Source of the DNA: Fratercula arctica
Lineage: Eukaryota > Chordata > Aves > Charadriiformes > Alcidae
DNA: 64,000 bases
Assembly: GCA_947846985.1 (NCBI GenBank)
Contig: CANTUZ010000027.1
Location: forward strand, 5,816,740-5,880,739
Direction: 5' to 3'
Part shown: in pieces, positions 12,901 to 21,607 of the stretch
Layout of the letters: the number at the start of each line of letters is the position of its first letter
Numbering within the stretch: position 1 is the stretch's first letter
The notes under the pieces: generated by a model
Databases searched by the model: none
Told to the model about the DNA's origin: nothing
Seen by the model: the letters and a program-made list of their open reading frames with translations, nothing else
Made by a program: the position numbers and the translations under genes

Positions 12901-15900
12901 TGGCTTGGGTTTGGGAGTTGGCTTTTGGGGGTTGGATTTTTCAGTTTTTTGGTTTGAATTTGGGGTTGGAATGTTCGGGTTGAGAATTTTTAGGGTTGGG
13001 TTTGGGAGTTGGCTTTTGGGGGTTGGATTTTTCAGTTTTTTGGGTCTGATTTCGCGTTGGAATTCCAACCCAAAAAATTGGTTTGGGGTTGGATGTGGGG
13101 TTGGAGTGTTCGGGTTGGGATTTATTTGGCTTGGGTTTGGGAGTTGGCTTTTGGGGGTTGGATTTTTCAGTTTTTTGCGTCGGATTTCGGGTTGGAATGT
13201 TCGGCTTGGCATTTTATAGGGTTGGGTTTGGGAGTTGGCTTTTGGGGATTGGGTTTTCAGTGTTTTGGGTCAGATTTCGGGTTGGAATTCTGACCCAAAA
13301 AATTGGTTTTGGGTGGGATGTGGGGTTGGAGTATTCGGATTGGGATTCATTTGGCTTGGGGTTGGGAGTTGGCTTTTGGGGGTTGGATTTTTCAGTTTTT
13401 TGGGTCGATTTCGGGTTGGAATTCTGACCGAAAAAACTGGTTTTGGGTTGGATTTCAGTTTGGAGTCTTCGGGTTGGGATTTATTTGGCTTGGGGTTGGG
13501 AGTTGGCTTTTGGGGGTTGGATTTTTCAGTTTTTTGGGTCGGATTTCGGGTTGGAGTTCCGACCCAAAAATTGGTTTTGGGTTGGATTTGGGGTTGGAGT
13601 GGTCGGGTTGGGATTCATTTGTCTTTGGTTTGGGAGTTGGCTTTTGGGGGTTGGATTTTTCAGTTTTTTGGATTTGATTTGGGGTTGGAATGTTCGACTT
13701 GGGATTTTTTAGGGTTGGGTTTGGGAGTTGGCTTTTGGGGGTTAAATTTTTCAGTTTTTTGGGTCGGATTTCGGGTTGGAATGTTCGACTTGGGATTTTT
13801 TAGGGTCGGGTTTGGGAGTTGGCTATTGGGGGTTGGATTTTTCAGTTTTTTGGTTTGGATTTGGGGTTGGAATGTTCGGGTTGGGATTTCTTAGGGTTGG
13901 ATTTGGGAGTTGGCTTTTGGGGGTTGGATTTTTCAGTTTTTTGTGTCGGATTTCGGGTTGGAATTCTGACCCAAAAAATTGGTTTTGGGTTGGATGTGGG
14001 GTTGGAGTGTTCAGGTTGGGATTTATTTGGCTTGGGTTTGGGATAGGCTTTTGGGGGTTGGATTTTTCAGTTTTTTGGGTCGGATTTCGGGTTGGAATTC
14101 CGACCGAAAAAACTGGTTTTCGGTTGGATTTCAGTTTGGAGTGTTCGGGTTGGGACTTTTTTGGCTTGGGTTTGGGAGTTGGCTTTTGGGGGTTGGATTT
14201 TTCAGTGTTTTGTGTCGGATTTTGGGTTGGAATTCTGACCCAAAAAATTGCTTTTAGGTTGTATTTGGGGTTGGAGTGTTCGGGTTGGGACTTTTTGTCT
14301 TTGGTTTGGGAGTTGGGTTTTGGGGGTTGGATTTTTCAGTTTCTTGCGTCGGATTTCGGGTTGGAATGTTCGACTTGGGATTTTTTAGGGTCGGGTTTGG
14401 GAGTTGGCTATTGGGGGTTGGATTTTTCCGTTTTTTGGTTTGGATTTGGGGTTGGAATGTTCAGGGTGGGATTTTTTAGGGTTGGGTTTGGGAGTTGGCT
14501 TTTGGGGGTTGGATTTTTCAGTTTTTTTCGGTCGGATTTCGGGTTGTAATTCCGACCGAAAAAACTGGTTTTGGGTTGGATTTCAGTTTGGAGTGTTCGC
14601 GTTGGGACTTTTTTGGCTTGGGTTTGGGAGTTGGCTTTTGGGGGTTGGATTTTTCAGTTTTTTGGGTCGGATTTCGGCTTGGAATTCTGACCCAAAAAAT
14701 TGCTTTTAGGTTGTATTTGGGGTTGGAGTGTTCGGGTTGGGACTTTTTTGTCTTGGGTTCGGGAGTTGGCTTTTAGGGGGTTGGATGTTTCAGGTTTTTG
14801 TGTCGGATTTCGGCTTGGAGTTCCGACCCAAAAATTGGTTTTGGGTTGCATTTGGGGTTGGAGTGTTCGGGTTGGAATTCATTTGGCTTGGGTTTGGGAG
14901 TTGACTTTTGGGGTTTGGATTTTTCAGTTTTTTGGATTCGATTTGGGGTTGGAGTGTTCCGGTTGGGATTTTTTAGGGTTGGGTTTGGGATTTGGCTTTT
15001 GGGGGTTGGATTTTTCAGTGTTTTGGGTCAGATTTCGCGTTGGAATTCCAACCCAAAAAATTGGTTTTGGGTTGGATTTGGGGTTGGAGTGTTCGGGGTG
15101 GGATTTTTTAGGGTTCGGTTTGGGAGTTGGCTTTTGGGGGTTGGATTTTTCAGTTTTTTTGGGTCGGATTTCGGGTTGGAATTCCGACCGAAAAAACTGG
15201 TTTTGGGTTGGATTTCAGTTTGGAGTGTTCGGGTTGGGACTTTTTTGGCTTGGGTTTGGGAGTTGGCTTTTGGGGGTTGGATTTTTCAGTTTTTTGGATT
15301 CGATTTGGCATTGGAATGTTCGGGTTGGGATTTTTTGTGTTGGGTTTGGGAGTTGCCTTTTGGGGGTTGAATTTTTCAGTTTCTTGGGTCGGATTTCGGG
15401 TTGGAATTCCGACCCATAAAATTGGTTTTGGGTTGGATTTGGGGTTGGAGTGTTCGGGTTGGGATTCATTTGGCTTGGGTTTGGGAGTTGGATTTTGGGG
15501 GTTGGATTTTTCAGATTTTTGGTTTGAATTTGGGGTTGGAGTGTTCGGGTTGAGAATTTTTAGGGTTGGGTTTGGGAGTTGGCTTTTGGGGGGTGGATTT
15601 TTCAGGTTTTTGTGTCGGATTTCGGGTTGGAATTCCGACTGAAAAAACTGGTTTTGGGTTGGATTTCAGTTTGGAGTGTTCGGGTTGGGATTGATTTGGC
15701 TTGGGTTTGGGAGTTGGCTTTTGGGGGTTGGATTTTTCAGTGTTTTGGGTCAGATTTCGGGTTGGAATTCTGACCGAAAAAATTGGTTTTGGGTTGGATT
15801 TGGGGTTGGAGTGTTCGGGTTGGGATTTATTTAGCTTGGGTTTGGGAGTTGGCTTTTGGGGGTTGGATTTTTCAGTTTTTTGCGTCGGATTTCGCGTTGG

Positions 15901-16116
15901 AATGTTCGGCTTGGCATTTTATAGGGTTGGGTTTGGGAGTTGGCTTTTGGGGATTGGGTTTTTCAGTGTTTTGGGTCGGATTTCGGGTTGGAATTCTGAC
16001 CCAAAAAATTGGTTTTGGGTTGGATGTGGGGTTGGAGTGTTCGGGTTGGGATTCATTTGGCTTGGGTTTGGGAGTTGGCTTTTGGGGGTTGGATTTTTCA
16101 GTGTTTTGGGTCGGAT
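902..16116. repeat. G-rich satellite array with about 135-bp and 91-bp units
   Basis: The whole contig is one tandem array. Spacings read directly are 135 and 136 bp for the long unit (1256 to 1391 to 1527) and 91 bp for the short unit (1041 to 1132; 5691 to 5782 with the next also 91). The long unit differs by an extra segment of about 44 bp holding GGAATTC(T/C)GACCC and AAAAAATTGGTTTTGGG. Both share the core GTTTGGGAGTTGGCTTTTGG and GGTTGGATTTTTCAG. The plus strand is very poor in C and rich in GGG, and each long unit carries an EcoRI-type GAATTC inside an inverted repeat. Long open frames run through it, but only because the unit lacks stop codons in several frames; none is protein-like beyond the repeat. 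I do not recognise the family. Both ends are cut by gaps. Confidence 0.95.
9037..9054. repeat. Perfect 18-bp palindrome inside a satellite unit
   Basis: GGGTTGGAATTCCAACCC equals its own reverse complement. Shorter versions lie at the same place in other units, for example near 1681, 6376 and 8318. In most long units the corresponding site is GGGTCGGA ... TTCCGACCC, which can form a stem of 8-9 bp. The site is therefore a recurring potential hairpin of the long unit. Confidence 0.85.
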
Positions 16117-16316
16117 NNNNNNNNNNNNNNNNNNNNNNNNNNNNNNNNNNNNNNNNNNNNNNNNNNNNNNNNNNNNNNNNNNNNNNNNNNNNNNNNNNNN
16201 NNNNNNNNNNNNNNNNNNNNNNNNNNNNNNNNNNNNNNNNNNNNNNNNNNNNNNNNNNNNNNNNNNNNNNNNNNNNNNNNNNNNNNNNNNNNNNNNNNNN
16301 NNNNNNNNNNNNNNNN
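16117..16316. other. Assembly gap of 200 N
   Basis: Exactly 200 N between the G-rich satellite and a plant centromeric satellite. The two sides have no sequence in common. Confidence 0.99.
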
Positions 16317-17635
16317 TTGGAGCTTCTAAACGGAAAAACACTACTTTAGCTTTTGGGATCCGGTTGCGGTTCTAGTTCTTATACCCAATCATAAACACGA
16401 GATCTAGTCATATTTGACTCCAAAAACACTAACCAAGCTTCTTATTGCTTCTCAAATCTTTGTGGGTGTGGCCGAAGTCCTATGAGTTTTCGGTTTTGGA
16501 GCTTCTAAACGGAAAAACACTACTTTAGCTTTTGGGATCCGGTTGCGGTTCTAGTTCTTATACCCAATCATAAACACGAGATCTAGTCATATTTGACTCC
16601 AAAAACACTAACCAAGCTTCTTATTGCTTCTCAAATCTTTGTGGGTGTGGCCGAAGTCCTATGAGTTTTCGGTTTTGGAGCTTCTAAACGGAAAAACACT
16701 ACTTTAGCTTTTGGGATCCGGTTGCGGTTCTAGTTCTTATACCCAATCATAAACACGAGATCTAGTCATATTTGACTCCAAAAACACTAACCAAGCTTCT
16801 TATTGCTTCTCAAATCTTTGTGGGTGTGGCCGAAGTCCTATGAGTTTTCGGTTTTGGAGCTTCTAAACGGAAAAACACTACTTTAGCTTTTGGGATCCGG
16901 TTGCGGTTCTAGTTCTTATACCCAATCATAAACACGAGATCTAGTCATATTTGACTCCAAAAACACTAACCAAGCTTCTTATTGCTTCTCAAATCTTTGT
17001 GGGTGTGGCCGAAGTCCTATGAGTTTTCGGTTTTGGAGCTTCTAAACGGAAAAACACTACTTTAGCTTTGGGATCCGGTTGCGGTTCTAGTTCTTATACC
17101 CAATCATAAACACGAGATCTAGTCATATTTGACTCCAAAAACACTAACCAAGCTTCTTATTGCTTCTCAAATCTTTGTGGGTGTGGCCGAAGTCCTATGA
17201 GTTTTCGGTTTTGGAGCTTCTAAACGGAAAAACACTACTTTAGCTTACTGGGATCCGGTTGCGGTTCTAGTTCTTATACCCAATCATAAACACGAGATCT
17301 AGTCATATTTGACTCCAAAAACACTAACCAAGCTTCTTATTGCCTCTCAAAGCTTTGTGGGTGTGGCCGAAGTCCTATGAGTTTTCGGTTTTGGAGCTTC
17401 TAAACGGAAAAACACTACTTTAGCTTACGGGATCCGGTTGCGGTTCTAGTTCTTATACCCAATCATACACACGAGATCTAGTCATATTTGACTCCAAAAA
17501 CACTAACCAAGCTTCTTATTGCCTTCTCAAAGCTTTGTGGGTGTGGCCGAAGTCCTATGAGTTTTCGGTTTTGGAGCTTCTAAACGGAAAAACACTACTT
17601 TAGCTTTCGGGATCCGGTTGCGGTTCTAGTTCTTG
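16317..17635 (-). repeat. CEN180-type centromeric satellite of Brassicaceae
   Basis: About 7.4 head-to-tail monomers. Landmark AGCTTCTAAACGG recurs at 16321, 16500, 16679, 16858, 17037, 17215, 17395 and 17575, giving periods of 179, 179, 179, 179, 178, 180 and 180 bp. The reverse complement lines up by eye with the Arabidopsis 178-bp CEN180 (pAL1) repeat: it has the characteristic TTGGTTAGTGTTTTTGGAG, GTCAAATATGACT, TATAAGAAC..GAACCGCAACC and AGTAGTGTTT segments. It is not identical to the A. thaliana consensus as I remember it, so a relative in the mustard family is likely. Left monomers are nearly identical; the right three differ by small changes such as TTTTGGGATCC to TTACGGGATCC. This is the functional centromere repeat of these plants. 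Confidence 0.8.
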
Positions 17636-17792
17636 GGAGGGTTTTCCTACAGCATTAGTAGCTGGGTTAACTCCGAACCGTCTTTAATCTTTTTGGTTCA
17701 AACTTTTTAGTGGATTTCCAACGACCAATTTCGCTGGCCGAAGCTTTTTAGCGAGGCTAAGCTTTTCTTCTTCTGCCTCATCCAATTAGTAG
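17636..17792. other. Unassigned plant spacer between satellite and retroelement
   Basis: The satellite stops abruptly in mid-monomer at GTTCTAGTTCTT. The next 157 bp, up to the TG of the retroelement LTR, resemble neither satellite nor LTR. It may be a remnant of another centromeric retroelement. No coding signal. Confidence 0.5.
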
Positions 17793-18775
17793 TGTTGGGG
17801 TCGGATTCCACCCGCATTAGGTCCATGCTAAGACACAACGCCTCGGGACGTACCACCTAACCGGCTCGGGGAACATTGCCAGAACAGCTCGGGGTTAAGC
17901 ACCGAATTGGCTCGGAGAACGCCGACTGATGCGGCTCGGGACACCTCATACCGGTTCGGGTGCATTTGTCGGGATAGCTCGGGAACCGCTACGTCACTGC
18001 ACCCGAGCTAAGCCTCCCTTTTACCCCGAGCCGACCTCGCGGAATTACCCGAGGCAACAGGGTCACACCATCGTATCCGAGCTGGGTTTCCTTTCATCCG
18101 AGCCGACTTCGCGAGTTGCCCGAGCCGTCTCTTCAAGAACCCGAGCTCGATCGACGAAAGTGTCCGAGCCCAATCTTCTCAGGGTCTCTTCAGCTCGTCT
18201 CGAGCGCTATGCCATCGTCTATACTGCCCGAGCCGAGATCGTCGAGACATCCGAGGCAAGTACTTAGCATATATTCGTCTTCAAAGTATCATTTCCAAGC
18301 AGGGCATCATTTCCGAAAAAGAAGGATCATTTCCGAAATACTCGGAAATGATAAAGGAGAATCTCGAAGGATCAACTCAAATCAAGATAAATGGAAATCT
18401 TCCAAAAGACTCCGAAGAATAAGGAAACTATCCTAATCCGCGATATTCTAAGCCGACTTCAAGATAAATGGAAATCTTCCGAGAATATCGCTGGAGAGGC
18501 GGTTTATCATCCCTATATAAAGAGACTCAAGGCTCTCGGAGAAGACAAGCAATATCGCTCTAGAATTTACACTACACAAAGCTCTTACAGCACAAACACC
18601 TTTTTCTTTTACGATCAAACTCTTGTACGATCAAAGCTATTCATTTCATCAATAAGATCAAGAACACCATCTTTGGTTACGATTGTTTTCTGTTGTTCTT
18701 TGAGGATTCTCGCATATCGTATCCCTAAATTAAAACCCTAGACAAATCTCGATTGTGTTAGTTTCGACTTCCACA
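17793..18775 (+). repeat. 5' LTR of the Tat element
   Basis: 983 bp, bounded by TG...CA and followed 3 bp later by the primer-binding site. The upstream (U3) part is crowded with GCTCGGG/CCCGAGC boxes. The downstream part, from the CATTTCCAAGCA segment near 18290, matches the 3' LTR closely and includes the TATA box and the AAACCCTAGACAAATCTCG end region. The U3 parts of the two LTRs hardly match apart from their first 15 bases or so. Confidence 0.9.
18514..18521 (+). promoter_or_regulatory. TATA box of the 5' LTR
   Basis: TATATAAA in the context CATCCCTATATAAAGAGACTC. The same context is at 29111-29118 in the 3' LTR. Its position within the conserved part of both LTRs fits the element promoter. 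Confidence 0.75.
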
Positions 18776-18778
18776 GTT

Positions 18779-18796
18779 TGGCGCCGCCTGTGGGGA
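18779..18796 (+). promoter_or_regulatory. Primer-binding site of the Tat element
   Basis: TGGCGCCGCCTGTGGGGA starts 3 bp after the LTR end. This is the TGGCGCCGTCTGTGGG-like site of Tat elements, where a host tRNA 3' end primes minus-strand DNA synthesis. I do not assign the tRNA. Confidence 0.8.
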
Positions 18797-18851
18797 TACT
18801 TTAGAATTCTCTTACTCTAAGAACACAGGAACTCAACTACCGAAGAAGACG

Positions 18852-20745
18852 ATGAACGAGGACGGTCGTCAGATACCACCACCAGCCGGAGGAGGCAACC
18901 CTAATCCCTCCGAACCCTCAAAGCCGATCCAGCAATCTCAGCGACCCTAGCCGAACTGAAGGATATGATGGTTAAGTTCCAGAAGAAAGCTGACGATCAA
19001 GAGAAAGCTAACAAGACCTTGGCGCTACAAATCGATGAAATCGCATCCCGTGGGCAACACAAAACCACACGTTTCCAGACTCGACCGCCACGAGCCCGGA
19101 GGGACTTGCCAGGCCTCAACCCGACGAGACTCACGTTCGCGACGCCAACGGATAACGCCAGAGCTGCAACCCGAGCCGATCCTGCCAGACGCGAGGATCA
19201 GGAAGATCCCACCGAGCCAGATGCAGTGGATCCAACAGACGAGCCGGACGATCCACAAAACGAGCGTGCCCGAGCTGGAGCCAACTCTGCCGAACGAACC
19301 GACCTCACTGATGACGAGGAAACTGAAGAAAACATAAGATGGGCCGAAGAATCCGAAAGAGAAGACGAGCTCAGCAAGATCCGAGCCTCCCTAGCCAAGG
19401 CGGAAGCCGATATGAAGCTCGTCAAAACCCAGATACATAGCGTTTCATCCTCCGCGCCTAACATCGACCGAATCTTGGAAGAATCTCGAAACACGCCTTT
19501 TACCAAAAGAATTTCCGAGACGACGATGTCCAATCTGGGGAAGTTCAAAATCGACACCTACAACGGGACAACCGACCCGAAGTGTCATATTAAGTCGTTC
19601 GTGATATCTGTGGCCCGAGCCAGATTCAAGCCCGGAGAGAAGGATGCCGGTCTATGCCTACTGTTCGTGGAAGCACCTCAAAGGACCCGCATTAGAGTGG
19701 TTTTCAAGGTTGGAACGAAACTCGATTGACAGTTTCGACGAGCTGTCAACACTCTTCCTCAAGCAATACTCCGTGCTCATCGACCCCGGAACCTCCGACG
19801 CAGATCTGTGGTCTCTCTCTCAACAGCCCACCGAGCCGTTAAGAGATTTCCTCACGACCTTCAAATCAACGCTAGCCAAGGTTGAAGGAATCACCGACGT
19901 AGCCGCCCTTTCGGCCCTGAAGAAAGCTCTCTGGTACAAGTCCGAGTTCAGAAAAGAGCTGAACCTATCCAAACCTACGACGATCCGCGACGCGCTGCAC
20001 CGAGCCTCAGACTTACGTCGCCCATGAAGAAGAGATGGCACTGCTAGCAAAGAGGCACGAGCCGACGAAGCAAACGCCCCGAGCCGAGAAGACTCAAGCA
20101 ACACCCCCGGTCCAGAAGAAGGCTCGCGAGAGCGGGACGTATACACATCATGAAGGGCGCAATTTTAAGGGAGCTCACAACTACCAGATCGACACTCCTC
20201 GTGGCCGAGGTCGCGGCAGAGGCCGAGGTCGTGGGCGAGGAAGAGAAACCTACACTTGGACAAGAGATCAGCCACCGAGCAACGATCAAGAATACTGCGA
20301 GCACCACAAAATCTTCGGCCACCACACCTCACGATGCCGGAGCCTCGGCGCTAAATTAGCAACGAAATTCTTAGCAGGAGAGCTCGGGACGAACGTCACG
20401 CTCAAGGACCTGGAGCCAGAGCCAGATCAGCCCGAGCAGGCCAACACCGCAGGGAACCCCGAGCCAAGGAACACGGACGCCCCGAAGAGAACTCGGGAGA
20501 ATCAAGACGAAGACCGAGATAATACACGGCAAAAAATCTTCACCATAATGGGTGGATCGCCGTACTGTCCCGATACCGTAGCCGCAATCAAGGCGTATCA
20601 ACGCCGAGCCGAGGCGCCTAGCAACTGGACGAGACCCTTCGACCGACCTAACGACATAGTCACATTCGAGGAAAGTGAGACGAACGGGCTCGACATGCCT
20701 CACAACGATCCCCTCGTCATCACGTTAAGCAATAGGAGATCATGA
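18852..20745 (+). pseudogene. gag: gag (capsid/nucleocapsid polyprotein) of the Tat element, frameshifted
   Basis: Gag would form the cytoplasmic virus-like particle that packages the element RNA. The first ATG (18852) opens 32 codons and ends at TAG 18948-18950. The true frame resumes with a coiled-coil-like helix (AELKDMMVKFQKKADDQEK) and runs to 19729, including an acidic R/E/D-rich linker and the start of the Retrotrans_gag domain. A frameshift near 19650-19690 moves the rest (GPALEWFSRL, FLKQYSVLID) to a frame ending at 20027, and another just before 20035 leads into the last segment. That segment has an RG run at about 20203-20245 and a zinc-knuckle-like C-x2-H-x4-H-x4-C at about 20296-20337. 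At least three frame breaks make this copy inactive unless they are read errors. Confidence 0.85.
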
Positions 20746-21219
20746 CGTTTGCCGAATATTGATCGACACCGGTAGCACCATCGACGTGATTTTCCGTGAA
20801 ACGCTCCGACAAATGAACATTGATATGTCACAGGTAACACCGACCCCGAGGCCTGTCCTCGGATTTTCGGGGGAAACTTTGATGACGCTCGGAACCATCC
20901 AATTAGCCAGTCCGAGCCGGCGGAGGTGACAAAGGTGGTCAACTTCTCAGTCACCGATCAACCTACCATTTACAACGTCATAATGGGCACGCCGTGGCTA
21001 AATCAGATGCGAGCTGTCGCATCAACCTATCACCTCTGTGTCAAGTTCCCGACCCCCAGTGGCGTGAAAACAATCTGGGGCAGCCAGAAAAATTCACGGA
21101 TGTGTTACATGGCAGCGCACAAACTCCGAAACCCAGTCACCGAAGCCAAGGCTGAAACCGATCACAAGAAATCGAAACTTGGCCGAAGTGAAGAGAAGGC
21201 TATATCTAAACAGTTATAG
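20730..21219 (+). pseudogene. Aspartic protease region of the Tat element, frameshifted
   Basis: The retropepsin active-site motif is visible as LIDTGSTIDVIF, with the GAC of DTGS at 20765. This frame ends at TGA 20927-20929, and the protein continues in another frame from 20926 (VTKVVNFSVTDQPTIYNVIMG, then TPWL) to the stop ending at 21219. The protease would cut the Gag-Pol polyprotein. The Gag frame also overlaps its beginning (to 20745), so two shifts are needed to read through. Family and motif are certain; activity is excluded as read. Confidence 0.85.
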
Positions 21220-21313
21220 CAATTACAGATCGAGGAGGCGCGCGAGGAGAAGAAGCCTACCTCGGATCCTGTAATCTCCATTAGGCCTCGACGACGAACG
21301 GCCTGAACGATGC

Positions 21314-21607
21314 GTGGAAATTGGCAGCGACTTAACCGAGGAAATCAAGACCGAGCTCATCTCATTCCTCAAAGAGAACATCAACACCTTCGCCTGGTCG
21401 GCTGAAGATCTACCTGGAGTAAGCATCGACGTAATCTGCCACGAGCTGAATGTTGACCCATCTTTCAAGCCCATCAAGCAGAAGCGAAGAAAATTGGGTC
21501 GGGATCGCGCAGATGCCGTGAACGCCGAAGTAGAAAAGCTCCTGAAGATTCGGCTCGATCTCCGAAGCAAGATACCCGGACTGGTTGGCGAATCCTGTCG
21601 TGGTTAA
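21314..21607 (+). pseudogene. N-terminal linker of reverse transcriptase, out of frame
   Basis: Encodes the stretch that precedes RT in Ty3/gypsy Pol: an acidic EEIKTELISFLKENINTFAW segment, then DLPGVSIDVICHELNVDP and the basic KPIKQKRRKL run. It shifts out of frame near 21555, while the RT proper is open from 21585 in another frame. A single indel there separates it from the long pol ORF. Confidence 0.8.

Noticed and set aside
902..16116. Long open reading frames of 100-500 codons on both strands in the satellite (for example 10978-12480)
   Set aside because: The 135-bp unit is a multiple of three and lacks stops in several frames; the translations are just the repeat, exist in three or more overlapping frames and have no start context or domain.
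902..16116. CRISPR-like or direct-repeat/spacer array
   Set aside because: Units are contiguous and diverged along their whole length, with no invariant short repeat separated by unique spacers.
18965..20745. Three separate plant genes in the gag region
   Set aside because: The three ORFs are successive parts of one Gag protein in different frames, as shown by continuing family motifs.
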